Source: Chitinophaga jiangningensis (GTDB taxonomy: Bacteria > Bacteroidota > Bacteroidia > Chitinophagales > Chitinophagaceae). Taken from it: a stretch of DNA of 64,000 bases. Positions 17,728 through 26,926 of this stretch are shown here, piece by piece; positions within the stretch are counted from its first letter, which is position 1; each line of letters begins with the position of its first letter. Both the position numbers and the translations under genes were made by a program. The notes beneath the pieces are model-generated. The model searched no databases. It worked only from the letters and a program-made list of their open reading frames with translations, and was not told the DNA's origin. The DNA is taken from contig NZ_FRBL01000012.1 in NCBI RefSeq assembly GCF_900142605.1, positions 62,001 through 126,000 of the forward strand, given 5' to 3'.

Positions 17728-18876
17728 ATGTATCTTAACAAATATTCGAACATACTCCTGTTTTCATCAGCGGTAATCCTCAGCTCCTGCGGAGGAGGAA
17801 AGAAGAATCAGCAGGCTATGATGGGTCAGATGAAAGCTACAGTGGTGCCCTATACCGTGCAGGCAGGCGCCTTTACGGTAACGGAGAAGTTCCCGGCTAC
17901 GCTTACCGCCAATAATATCGTGGAAATACGCGCCGATGTAACCGGCTTCCTCGATGCTATCAAAGTGCCCGACGGCTCCGATGTCGTGAAAGGACAGGTG
18001 CTGTACGAGATTGAGAGAAGTCGCTATACCGCCGCCCTGGACCAGTCCGCCGCCACCCGCCAGCAGGCTGAGGCCGACCTGGCACAGAAAGAGCGCGACT
18101 ATGAACGCTATAAAAACCTCCTCGAACACGACGCGATATCCAAACAAACGGTTGACCAGGCATATACTGCATTACTCACCGCTAAAGCAAACCTGGCAGC
18201 GGCCCAGGCAGCAGTTGCCCGCGCTGGAACGGATGTAAACCACTCCCAGATCAAAGCGCCGGTGAGCGGTAAAATCGGTATCGTACTCATCAAAGTGGGA
18301 GATATTGTAAACGCAGGTCAAACGCTGATCAACACGGTGGTAAACGAGCAGCCCATGTTCGTGGATTTCGACGTTTCACAATCCCGTGTACAGGAATTCA
18401 ATAAACTGAAAGTAAACCCCGGCGATATCAAATTCTACCTCCAATTCACCAACGGCGAACGATATAATGAAACCGGAGAAATCATAACCATCAATAACAT
18501 CGTGGATCAAACCACAGGTACCGTTAAAGTGAGATTGCAGTTTGCCAATAAAGACAGGATGCTAACTTCCGGTATGAGCCTGGTGGTGATTATGGAGTAC
18601 AAAACAGAGCCTACCCAGGTGGCCATTCCGGCTAAAGCAATTATCCAGAACCTTTCTGAAACAAGCGTAATGCTTATCAATAAAGACAACGTCATCCAGC
18701 AGAAAAGTATAGATCCCGGACCACAGGCAGATACCATGCTGCTGATCCGGGCCGGATTGAATGTGGGCGACAGAATAGTGGTGGATGGCCTGCAGAAAGT
18801 AAGACCAGGAGATACGGTAAATATTGCCGGTGCCACACCGCCACCTGCTGCCACACAAGCTCCTGCCGGTAAATAA
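17728..18876 (+). CDS. RND efflux periplasmic adaptor (MFP), lipoprotein
   Basis: 382 aa. The lipobox is ILSSC with lipidated C21. Then come the barrel-sandwich lipoyl half (about 55-90), an alpha-hairpin (about 90-165, DYERYKNLLEHDAISKQT), the second lipoyl half (IKAPVSGKIGIVLIKVGDIV) and beta-barrel/membrane-proximal domains. This is the AcrA/MexA order and size. It bridges the RND pump and the TolC protein. Downstream spacing is 23 bases. Confidence 0.9.
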   Translation: MYLNKYSNILLFSSAVILSSCGGGKKNQQAMMGQMKATVVPYTVQAGAFTVTEKFPATLTANNIVEIRADVTGFLDAIKVPDGSDVVKGQVLYEIERSRYTAALDQSAATRQQAEADLAQKERDYERYKNLLEHDAISKQTVDQAYTALLTAKANLAAAQAAVARAGTDVNHSQIKAPVSGKIGIVLIKVGDIVNAGQTLINTVVNEQPMFVDFDVSQSRVQEFNKLKVNPGDIKFYLQFTNGERYNETGEIITINNIVDQTTGTVKVRLQFANKDRMLTSGMSLVVIMEYKTEPTQVAIPAKAIIQNLSETSVMLINKDNVIQQKSIDPGPQADTMLLIRAGLNVGDRIVVDGLQKVRPGDTVNIAGATPPPAATQAPAGK

Positions 18877-18899
18877 ACCATCAAAACTGCATTCACAGC

Positions 18900-21800
18900 A
18901 TGATCTCGAAAACCTTTATAGAGCGCAAGAATACTACGATCGTAATTGCTATACTCATCGTGATTGTAGGTTTGATCTGTATGTTTAACCTACCAATCGC
19001 GCAGCTGCCGGATATTGCGCCACCCGTTACGGATGTACGTGCCAGTTATGTGGGTGCCAACTCTACCACGGTAGAAGAAACGGTGACCACCCCCATCGAA
19101 AACCAGGTAAACGGTACGCCCGGCGCCATGTATATTCAGAGTGTGAGCGCCAATGATGGTTCGATGAGCCTGACCGTTACCTTCAACCTCGGTACCGATC
19201 CCGACATCTCCACGCTGGACGTACAGAACCGCGTGAGCCTGGCGTTGCCCAGTACACCGGACGAGGTACGTCGTGTAGGGGTAACCGTTAAGAAGCGTTC
19301 CAACGATATGTTGATGGTAATCGCGGTGAACTCGCCCAAAGGCACACATAGCCGTGAATTCCTTGATAACTACGTAAATATTTACCTCAAACCTGAGCTG
19401 GCACGCTTGTCAGGCGTAGGTGATGTAAATGCTTTTTCCCAGGATTATTCCATGCGCATCTGGCTGAACCCGGATAAGCTGGCCGCCCTCGGCCTCACTG
19501 CCGGCGATGTAGCTGCTGCCATTACGGAGCAAAACCAGCAGGTGCCTGCGGGTAGTGTTGGTGCGCCTCCAATCGATAAACACCAGGCCTTTGAATACAC
19601 GGTTAGTGTAAAGGGGCGACTGGCTACCTCGGAAGAATTCGGAAATATTGTTATACGGCGCAGCACCAATGGTTCGTTGGTGCGACTCCGGGATGTTGCC
19701 CGCATCAATCTCGGCTCCTTTACCTACGCCATCGAAGCCAAAGCGGACGGTAAAACCGGTTCAGGTGCGGCGATTTATTTGTCGCCCGGTGCAAACGCCC
19801 TGGATGTAAACGACCGCGTAATTGCCCGCATGGAGGAACTCTCTAAGTCTTTCCCGGAAGATATGCAGTGGCTCGTGCCCTTTGAAACTACATCTTTCGT
19901 AAGAATTTCCATTGAAGAGGTAATTCAGACTTTCATCGAGGCCTTGCTGCTGGTGGTGATTGTGGTATTTATCTTCCTGCAGAACTGGAGGGCTACACTC
20001 ATCCCGGTCCTGGTTATTCCGATTTCACTGATTGGTACCTTTATATTTTTCCAGTTGCTGGGCTTCTCCATCAATACCCTCACTTTATTTGGTTTCGTGC
20101 TCGCCATCGGTATCGTGGTGGATGATGCCATTGTGGTGGTGGAGGCGGTGCAGCATCATATTGATGCGGATTTGATGTCGCCGCGGGAAGCCACCTTCAA
20201 GGCCATGTCGGAGGTACAGGCGCCGGTAATCGCCATTGCGCTGATCCTCGCGGCAGTGTTTGTGCCGGTGGCATTTATCCCCGGGGTGAGCGGGCGATTG
20301 TATCAGCAGTTCGCCCTCACGATCGCATTTTCCGTGTTGTTATCGGCATTTCTGGCGTTAACACTAACGCCTGCACTGACAGCTATTCTGTTGCGGCCTG
20401 CTCATCTCACTAAAGAATCCCATGGTTTAAACAAAATCTTTTATAAGTTCAACGTATGGTTTGGCAAAGTGACGGAGCGCTATGGTAACGGGGTAAAACA
20501 CGCCATCCATCAAACCTGGCTGGTGCTTATCATCCTTGTAGGGCTGTTTGCTGTAGCCGGTTACCTGTTTAAGAAAACACCAACTACTTTTGTTCCTCAG
20601 GAAGATATGGGTGCCATGTTTATCGCCCTGGAGTTACCGGACGCATCATCTTCGGGTCGTACCAAAGAGGTGATTGAGCAGATTAACCAGATATTGCTGG
20701 CCGACAGTGCTGTAAGCCACTTCTTCGGAATCGCGGGTATCAACTTCGTGGCCAACGCTACCAAGCCTAACTCGGGTACTTTCTTCGTAAGTCTCAAACC
20801 CTGGGACGAGCGCTATAAGCACGGGGACGACATCGGTACCGTTGTAGGCAGAATACAAGGCAAGGCCGGACGCATTTTAGGCGCCACCGTTATTTGTATT
20901 CCTTCGCCCACACTGCGTGGTTTGGGTAACTCCGGTGGTTTCTCCTTTATCATGGAGCAAAAGAGTAACCCGGACATGGCCCAGCTCAACCAGGTGTTGG
21001 GGCAGTTCCTGATGGCTGCCAACCAACGCCCGGAAATTGCCCGGGCATATGCTTTCTTTAGCGCCAATACGCCGCAGTTCAATGTGGAGGTGGACAGAGA
21101 TAAATGTAAACAGTTGGGCGTAGCAGTGAGCGATGTTTTTGGCGCCCTGCAAACTTTCCTCGGCGGATTATATGTGAACGACTTTACCCGGTTCAGCCGC
21201 AGCTTCCGCGTGGTGTTGCAGGCAGATTCCCTGTATCGTACCAGCATTGATAATTTGTCGACCTACTACGTTCGCAACAACACCGGCCAGATGATTCCGC
21301 TCAGCGCGCTGATCTCCAGTAAAAAAGGAGGTGGTGCGCCGGTAATCAACCACTTTAACCTGTACCGCTCCATCGAAATCGACGGGGACGCGCAACAGGG
21401 CTACAGTTCCGGTGATGCCATTAAAGCCCTGGAAGAAGTGGCTGCTAAAGTGCTGCCCTCCAACTTCGGCTACGAGTGGGCCAACGTATCCTTACAGGAA
21501 ATTGAGGCTGGAAATAAAAGCCTGCTCATCTTCGGACTATCGATATTGTTTGTATTCCTGCTGCTGACGGCCCTGTATGAGAGCTGGTCGGTACCATTCT
21601 CCGTACTCCTGGCCGTACCGGTAGCGCTGTTCGGGTCTATCTGCGCGCTGGCACTGACCAAACAGGCTAACTCCGTGTATTCCCAGATCGGTTTGATCAC
21701 CCTCATTGGTTTGTCCGCCAAAAACGCCATCCTGATCGTAGAGTTCTGTAAGGAACGTGTGGACAGGGGGATGCCACTGCTGCAGGCCACCCTGGAAGCG

Positions 21801-22073
21801 GTAAAGCTGCGTTTCCGCCCGATCCTGATGACCTCCTTCGCGTTTATCCTTGGGGTAATGCCGCTTTGCTTCGCCAAAGGCGCTGGCGCTGCCTCCCGTG
21901 TAAACATCGGATTTACCGTGGTAGGGGGGATGCTGGCTGCTACTTTTGTGGCTATCTTTAGTGTGCCGGTACTGTACGTGCTCATCACAAAACTGGCCTA
22001 CGGTAAGAAAAAACTGGCCGAACTGGAACAGTTTGGAAACGAAGAAAAGAAACCTAAAGGACTCGGGGAATAA
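18900..22073 (+). CDS. RND efflux pump, HAE1 (AcrB-like) family
   Basis: 1057 aa, the normal size. Twelve membrane helices surround two large periplasmic loops. The proton-relay residues of AcrB are conserved: D408 and D409 in GIVVDDAIVVVEAV (TM4) and K941 in SAKNAILIVEF (TM10). An N-terminal FIERKNTTIVIAILIV helix and the ANSTTVEETVTTPIE porter motif are standard HAE1. It exports hydrophobic or amphiphilic compounds driven by protons; which ones is unknown. The next gene begins two bases after its stop. Confidence 0.92.
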   Translation: MISKTFIERKNTTIVIAILIVIVGLICMFNLPIAQLPDIAPPVTDVRASYVGANSTTVEETVTTPIENQVNGTPGAMYIQSVSANDGSMSLTVTFNLGTDPDISTLDVQNRVSLALPSTPDEVRRVGVTVKKRSNDMLMVIAVNSPKGTHSREFLDNYVNIYLKPELARLSGVGDVNAFSQDYSMRIWLNPDKLAALGLTAGDVAAAITEQNQQVPAGSVGAPPIDKHQAFEYTVSVKGRLATSEEFGNIVIRRSTNGSLVRLRDVARINLGSFTYAIEAKADGKTGSGAAIYLSPGANALDVNDRVIARMEELSKSFPEDMQWLVPFETTSFVRISIEEVIQTFIEALLLVVIVVFIFLQNWRATLIPVLVIPISLIGTFIFFQLLGFSINTLTLFGFVLAIGIVVDDAIVVVEAVQHHIDADLMSPREATFKAMSEVQAPVIAIALILAAVFVPVAFIPGVSGRLYQQFALTIAFSVLLSAFLALTLTPALTAILLRPAHLTKESHGLNKIFYKFNVWFGKVTERYGNGVKHAIHQTWLVLIILVGLFAVAGYLFKKTPTTFVPQEDMGAMFIALELPDASSSGRTKEVIEQINQILLADSAVSHFFGIAGINFVANATKPNSGTFFVSLKPWDERYKHGDDIGTVVGRIQGKAGRILGATVICIPSPTLRGLGNSGGFSFIMEQKSNPDMAQLNQVLGQFLMAANQRPEIARAYAFFSANTPQFNVEVDRDKCKQLGVAVSDVFGALQTFLGGLYVNDFTRFSRSFRVVLQADSLYRTSIDNLSTYYVRNNTGQMIPLSALISSKKGGGAPVINHFNLYRSIEIDGDAQQGYSSGDAIKALEEVAAKVLPSNFGYEWANVSLQEIEAGNKSLLIFGLSILFVFLLLTALYESWSVPFSVLLAVPVALFGSICALALTKQANSVYSQIGLITLIGLSAKNAILIVEFCKERVDRGMPLLQATLEAVKLRFRPILMTSFAFILGVMPLCFAKGAGAASRVNIGFTVVGGMLAATFVAIFSVPVLYVLITKLAYGKKKLAELEQFGNEEKKPKGLGE

Positions 22074-22075
22074 TC

Positions 22076-22831
22076 ATGAAAAACACAGAAAGATTCAGCT
22101 CAAGGGTCGAAAACTATGTAAAATATCGTCCGCATTATCCGGACAGCCTCATTCCGTTTCTCAAAGAAGCCGGCGTATTACGCCCCGATACTGTGGTGGC
22201 GGATATTGGCGCCGGTACGGGCATTTCAGCGGAACCTTTTCTGGAACAGGGTAATAAGGTGTATGCCGTAGAACCCAATAGGGAGATGCGGGAGCAGATG
22301 ATCAAAATGCTGACGCCCTATGGAAATTTTGAGCCCATAACGGGGACGGCAGAACGAACTACCTTACCGGATAATAGTGTGGACCTGATCGTGGCAGGAC
22401 AAGCCTTTCACTGGTTTGATGCGCCTGCTGCCAAAGCTGAATTTCTCCGTATAGGCAAGCCCGGTAGTTACGCGGCACTCATCTGGAATGTACGTCAAAC
22501 GGAAAATCCGTTTGAAAAAAATTACGAAGATTTGTTGCGTAAATACGGCACCGACTACGCCACCGTAAATCACAAGAATATCACCCCTGCGCAAATGGCT
22601 GCATTTTTTGCCCCTGCCGGTTATGAGCTGAAGCAATTGACACATGCACAGCAATTTGATTTCAAAGGATTAAAAGGCAGGTTATTGTCCGCCTCCTATG
22701 CCCCGGAATCAGGGCCGCAGCATGAAGCCATGCTCAATGAGCTGGAAGAGATTTACGATAAATTTCAGGTGAATGGTATGGTGAAGTTTCACTTTTTAAC
22801 GGAAATATATCTGGGGCCTTTGCAGGCATAA
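22076..22831 (+). CDS. Class I SAM-dependent methyltransferase
   Basis: 251 aa. Motif I is VADIGAGTGISAEPF, with an acidic strand-2 end in VYAVEPNREM and motif IV in DLIVAGQAFHWFD. It is related to the UbiE/methyltransf_11 group, often called YcgJ-like. It starts two bases after the RND pump stop, so it is cotranscribed and perhaps coupled. This suggests modification of a compound handled by the pump, but co-location alone does not prove it. The acceptor is unknown. A strong hairpin follows. Confidence 0.82.
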   Translation: MKNTERFSSRVENYVKYRPHYPDSLIPFLKEAGVLRPDTVVADIGAGTGISAEPFLEQGNKVYAVEPNREMREQMIKMLTPYGNFEPITGTAERTTLPDNSVDLIVAGQAFHWFDAPAAKAEFLRIGKPGSYAALIWNVRQTENPFEKNYEDLLRKYGTDYATVNHKNITPAQMAAFFAPAGYELKQLTHAQQFDFKGLKGRLLSASYAPESGPQHEAMLNELEEIYDKFQVNGMVKFHFLTEIYLGPLQA

Positions 22832-22840
22832 TAAAGCTAT

Positions 22841-22886
22841 AAGCTGGAAGGGGTCGGTGCCGTACGGCACCGACCCCTTCCGGTTT
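22841..22886. terminator. Long hairpin terminator after the efflux operon
   Basis: A near-perfect palindrome centred at 22863/22864, with 18 uninterrupted pairs in 22846-22881 and weaker extension outward, followed on the plus strand by TTTTT. It should terminate the efflux transcript. Confidence 0.75.
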
Positions 22887-22914
22887 TTACCCATGCCGAA
22901 GGCATGGGTAAAAA
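22884..22914. terminator. Bidirectional hairpin (loop GAA) before the FAD oxidoreductase stop
   Basis: A 14-bp perfect stem 22884-22897/22901-22914 with a GAA triloop. Its A/T ends give a T-run on either strand. It abuts the stop codon of the minus-strand gene at 22915. Confidence 0.65.
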
Positions 22915-25839
22915 CTATGCAAGTGATTCATACAAAATCTCTATAGGATGCTTCGCTATCACCCCGGTACCATCCTTCACCTGGTGCCGGCAACTGGTGC
23001 CCGGCGCTGCAATGATAGTGCCTGAAGCGGCATTGCGCACGGCTGGAAACAGTATCATCTCGCCAATCTGCATACTCAGGTCGTAGTGTTCCTTTTCATA
23101 CCCAAATGACCCTGCCATGCCGCAGCAGCCGCTCGGAATCACTTCCACGGTGTAGTTACCGGGTATGGACAGGATTTTTTTACTATGCAGGGCAGATGAC
23201 AGTGCTTTCTGCTGACAGTGGCCGTGTAATTTAATATGTTGTGTGCGGGTAGTAAACTGCGCAGCGGTGATATTGCCTTTGTCGGCCTCCATCGCCAGGA
23301 ACTCATCTACCATATACACGTGTTTGGCCAGTTCTTTTGCGCCGTTTCGCAGTCCGTCGCGTACCAGATCGGGGTACTCATCGCGGAAGCTCAGAATGGC
23401 AGAAGGTTCTACGCCAAGCAAAGGTGTTTTTTCGTTGATAAGGGTCTGGAAAATGCGTACGTTGTCTTCCGCAATTTCCCGCGCTTTGCGGAGCAATCCT
23501 TTGGACATATACGCTCTGGCGCTCTCCGGATGCTCTACCATCTCTACTTCATAACCCAGTTTATGCAGGAGTTTCACGGCTTTGATACCAATCGTAGTAT
23601 CGTTGAAGTTAGTAAACTCATCACAGAAGAGGTAGACCTTACGGTTGCCGGATTTTCCCTTTTTCTCCTTAGGCCAGCGGCGGGTAAACCAGTTGCGCAG
23701 GGTGGTGGTGTGCAAAGTAGGCAGCGAACGTTTAGGCGCAAAACCGGAGAATTTACGTATAAGGCTGCCCGTTAGTGGATTTTTAACCAGGCCATTATAA
23801 ATAGATGGTGCAATGGCGGCCAGTCCGTTGAGTTTGGAATAGTTACCGATCATGTTGGCACGCATCGGAACGCCGTTGGCATCGTAGTAATGCTGCAGGA
23901 ATTCCATTTTCAGCTTCGCCATATCCACGTTGGAGGGGCACTCCGACTTACAACCCTTACAGGCGAGGCAGAGGTCCAGTACTTCGTAGATTTCTTTATG
24001 ATCGAAGCGGTTTTCCTTATTGGAATGCGTGAGGAATTCGCGCAGGATATTTGCCCTTGCGCGGGTGGTATCCTTTTCGTTGCGGGTAGCCATATAGCTG
24101 GGGCACATGGTACCACCGCTGAGCTGCGTTTTACGGCAGTCGCCTGAACCGTTACATTGCTCCGCATGCTGAAGGATGGTTTGGTCCGGGAAGTGGAAAA
24201 TGGTATTGATATTAGGTGCGGCCTGGCCTGGCTCGTAGCGGAGCATGCTGTTCATGCTCGGCGTATCCACGATCTTGTTAGGATTGAAGATATTTTCCGG
24301 GTCCCAGGTGTATTTGATTTCCCGCAGCAGTTCATAGTTTTTGTCACCCACCATCTGTTTGATGAACTCACCACGGAGGCGGCCATCACCGTGTTCACCG
24401 GAGAGGGAGCCCTGGTATTTTTTCACCAGTCCGGCAATTTCTTCTGCAATTTTGCGGAAGAGGTGATTGCCTTCAACTGTTTTCAGGTTGATGATAGGGC
24501 GGAGGTGAATTTCACCGGAGCCGGCATGGGCGTAGTGTACAGAGTACAGGCCGTATTCTTTCAGGATTTCGTTGAAATCGCGGATGAAATAAGGCAGGTC
24601 TTCTACAGCAACGGCGGTATCTTCGATTACCGGCACTGCTTTTTCATCGCCGGGGAGGTTACTGAGCAAGCCGAGGCCTGCTTTGCGCAGGGCCCAGATT
24701 TTTTTGCTGTCGTCGCCGAAGAGCAACGGGAAGTGGTATCCCAGGCCTGCTTCGCGAAGTTTGGCTTCCACCTGTGCGCACATTGCTATGATTTCTTCGC
24801 GGGTATTGCGACAGAATTCCACGACGAGGATAGCGCCGGGGTCGCCCTGTACGAAGAAACGGTTTTTGCTTTGTTCGATATTATCTTTTGTACACTCCAG
24901 GATGTAGTGGTCGATCAGCTCACTGGCACTGGGTTTAAAATCCATTACCAGCACGTTGGCGCGGAGCGATTCATCAATATTATTGAAGTGTATGCACAGC
25001 AGGCCTACTTCCTTGGGAGGGATGGGGTCTACATGCAACTTTATTTCAGTGAGGAAAGCCAGGGTACCTTCTGATCCGGCGATGAGTTTACAGAAGTTAA
25101 AATCTTCCGTGCCGGCAGTGAAAGGGTTGGTTTCCAGCAGCATGTCTACAGCGTAGCCGGTATTACGGCGGGGAATGCTCTTTTTAGGGAACTCTTTCCT
25201 GATTTCGGCGGCGTTGTTATGGTTGCTGAGTGTAGTACGGATTTGTTTGTAGATGCGGGTTTCGAGTGTGTCCGGGCCTTCGCATTTCTGGTGGAAGGTT
25301 TCTGCATCCATGGCACCGAACGTCACTTCCTGGCCGTCGCTGAGGAGGGCTTTTACTTCCAGCAGGTGCTCGCGGGTGCTGCCGTAAACAACGGAGTTGG
25401 AGCCGCAGGAGTTGTTGCCCACCATACCACCAATCATGGCTCTGTTGGCGGTGGAGGTTTCCGGCCCGAAATACAGCCCGTGGGGTTTGAGGAACATATT
25501 CAGTTCGTCTCGGATAACGCCTGGTTGTACGCGTACCCAGCCTTCTTCCTTATTCAGTTCCAGAATTTTAGTAAAAGTCCGGGAAACATCGGTGATGATG
25601 CCGTTACCTACTACCTGCCCGGCGAGGGAGGTGCCGGCAGTACGCGGTATCAGGGATGTTTTGTTTTCACGTGCAAATCTGATCAGTGTTTTAAGATCTG
25701 CTTCATCGGCCGGAATCGCCACTGCTAAGGGCATTTCGCGGTATGCCGAAGCATCTGTGGCATAAAGGGTCCGCATCGTATCGTCTGTGTATAACGTGCC
25801 TTTCAATTCCCCGGCCAATTGCTCTAGCTTGTCGCGCAT
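22915..25839 (-). CDS. FAD-linked oxidase / FeS / CCG-domain dehydrogenase (YdiJ-like)
   Basis: 974 aa fusion. The FAD_binding_4 domain (about 40-190) has IPRTAGTSLAGQVVGNGIIT; the FAD-oxidase C domain spans about 270-530. The 4Fe-4S segment (about 560-640) has CNGSGDC and CLACKGCKSECPS. The heterodisulfide-reductase-like CCG half has HGHCQQK near 872 and PSGCCGMAGSFGYE near 903. This is the YdiJ/D-2-hydroxyglutarate or D-lactate dehydrogenase arrangement, oxidising a D-2-hydroxyacid and passing electrons to the membrane quinone. There is no signal peptide, so it is cytosolic or peripheral. The substrate is inferred. A TAATTTTG -7 box lies 26 bases upstream. Confidence 0.88.
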   Translation of the reverse strand: MRDKLEQLAGELKGTLYTDDTMRTLYATDASAYREMPLAVAIPADEADLKTLIRFARENKTSLIPRTAGTSLAGQVVGNGIITDVSRTFTKILELNKEEGWVRVQPGVIRDELNMFLKPHGLYFGPETSTANRAMIGGMVGNNSCGSNSVVYGSTREHLLEVKALLSDGQEVTFGAMDAETFHQKCEGPDTLETRIYKQIRTTLSNHNNAAEIRKEFPKKSIPRRNTGYAVDMLLETNPFTAGTEDFNFCKLIAGSEGTLAFLTEIKLHVDPIPPKEVGLLCIHFNNIDESLRANVLVMDFKPSASELIDHYILECTKDNIEQSKNRFFVQGDPGAILVVEFCRNTREEIIAMCAQVEAKLREAGLGYHFPLLFGDDSKKIWALRKAGLGLLSNLPGDEKAVPVIEDTAVAVEDLPYFIRDFNEILKEYGLYSVHYAHAGSGEIHLRPIINLKTVEGNHLFRKIAEEIAGLVKKYQGSLSGEHGDGRLRGEFIKQMVGDKNYELLREIKYTWDPENIFNPNKIVDTPSMNSMLRYEPGQAAPNINTIFHFPDQTILQHAEQCNGSGDCRKTQLSGGTMCPSYMATRNEKDTTRARANILREFLTHSNKENRFDHKEIYEVLDLCLACKGCKSECPSNVDMAKLKMEFLQHYYDANGVPMRANMIGNYSKLNGLAAIAPSIYNGLVKNPLTGSLIRKFSGFAPKRSLPTLHTTTLRNWFTRRWPKEKKGKSGNRKVYLFCDEFTNFNDTTIGIKAVKLLHKLGYEVEMVEHPESARAYMSKGLLRKAREIAEDNVRIFQTLINEKTPLLGVEPSAILSFRDEYPDLVRDGLRNGAKELAKHVYMVDEFLAMEADKGNITAAQFTTRTQHIKLHGHCQQKALSSALHSKKILSIPGNYTVEVIPSGCCGMAGSFGYEKEHYDLSMQIGEMILFPAVRNAASGTIIAAPGTSCRHQVKDGTGVIAKHPIEILYESLA

Positions 25840-25864
25840 GATATATGTACCTGTTTTGAGAGGG

Positions 25865-25872
25865 CAAAATTA
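25865..25872 (-). promoter_or_regulatory. -7 box (TAATTTTG) for the FAD oxidoreductase
   Basis: This is a full TAnnTTTG match on the minus strand, giving a predicted leader of about 20 bases. No clear TTG at -33. Confidence 0.4.
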
Positions 25873-25924
25873 ATATATCATTGCGGCTTTTTCATCTCCT
25901 GTAATATAATCGTCAAAAAAAGAA

Positions 25925-26818
25925 TCAATGTTTTATTAACTCAGGTTTTTTTATCTCAATGCCACACACTCTTTTCACCTGGTCGGCAAAGTAGATACCA
26001 AGTTCGGGGATATTCTTTTCTGATTTGGTGTGCAGAAAGAAATAGAATTCTTTAAGACCCTTATCCAGCCAGTATTTGAGGCGGTGTGTCCAGTCGTCGA
26101 TCCGGGTGAAGTCGGTCGGATGCAGGTCGTTGGCCACAAACCGTATAAACGCTTTGGGCACGGTCAGATGCATGTGCAGGCAGTCGCGCCGCCCGGGTGT
26201 ATCCGTAATAACCGCTCCCACCTTATGTTTGGCCAGTGTCTGGAACAATTCCATACGTGCGGCCTCGTCTTCGAACCAGTCGGGATGGCGCAGTTCCACA
26301 AAAAACTGCAGGTCGTTGGGGAGGCCGGCCACATAGTCATAAAGTTGTGTACGCCTACCCGGACCGAATTTCTCACTTAACTGTAAAAATATGGGGCCGA
26401 GATGTTTACCGAAGCCCAGCATGCCGTCCAGGAACTCGGTGGTGCGTTCGCCGGCGTTGCTTAGGCTGCTGTAGTGGCTGATCACCTGTGGTACCTTGGG
26501 GCAAAATACGAAGTCCTGCCCACGGGCTTTTTCACCCCAGCGGCGAACTGCCGTTTCATCATAAATTTTATAGCGGGTAGCGTTAAGCTCAATGCTGTTG
26601 AAATGTTTGATGTATTCCTGTAGGTATTGATTTTCGCGGGTGCCGGCAGGGTAGAGGAGGTCGAGCCATTCGCGGCGGGCCCATTTGGCGGCGCCTGAAA
26701 ATACGCGTGGATGGCGTACCGGGGTGCCTTTCAGCACACGCTTATTCCAGAGTGGTTCTGCCGGAATCTTAAAATCAATATCATCCAGCATGGATGTGGG
26801 GACCGTACCGAACTTCAT
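25925..26818 (-). CDS. DUF72 domain protein
   Basis: 297 aa from the ATG at 26818. The longer frame to 26899 begins with TTG and lacks any domain. TIM-barrel-like DUF72 landmarks: FSGAAKWARREWLDLLYPAGT, YIKHFNSIELNATRYK, then FCPKVPQVISHY and FFVELRHPDWF. The family is widespread and functionally uncharacterised; an enzymatic barrel is likely. It diverges from glgA by 108 bases and lies 85 bases upstream of the FAD oxidoreductase on the same strand, but that gene has its own promoter box. Confidence 0.85.
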   Translation of the reverse strand: MKFGTVPTSMLDDIDFKIPAEPLWNKRVLKGTPVRHPRVFSGAAKWARREWLDLLYPAGTRENQYLQEYIKHFNSIELNATRYKIYDETAVRRWGEKARGQDFVFCPKVPQVISHYSSLSNAGERTTEFLDGMLGFGKHLGPIFLQLSEKFGPGRRTQLYDYVAGLPNDLQFFVELRHPDWFEDEAARMELFQTLAKHKVGAVITDTPGRRDCLHMHLTVPKAFIRFVANDLHPTDFTRIDDWTHRLKYWLDKGLKEFYFFLHTKSEKNIPELGIYFADQVKRVCGIEIKKPELIKH

Positions 26819-26878
26819 AATGATAGCTATTAGATAATACTCCGTCGGCAAGGGTTGTGCCAGCAAGGTAAGAAAATT

Positions 26879-26908
26879 TTGAATTTCAGTTTTTTGCAAC
26901 TAACTTAA
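26879..26908 (+). promoter_or_regulatory. Promoter of the glgA-glgC-GH130 operon
   Basis: TTG at 26879-26881, a 19-base spacer, then TAACTTAA at 26901-26908. The -7 box keeps TA and TT but not the final TG. Predicted start near 26912 gives a 15-base leader for glgA. Confidence 0.45.
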
Positions 26909-26926
26909 GGAAATACAATTAGCAGC

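Noticed and set aside
24157..25074. 305-codon open frame antisense to the FAD oxidoreductase
   Set aside because: Covered by a well-supported gene with clear motifs; no recognisable protein features.
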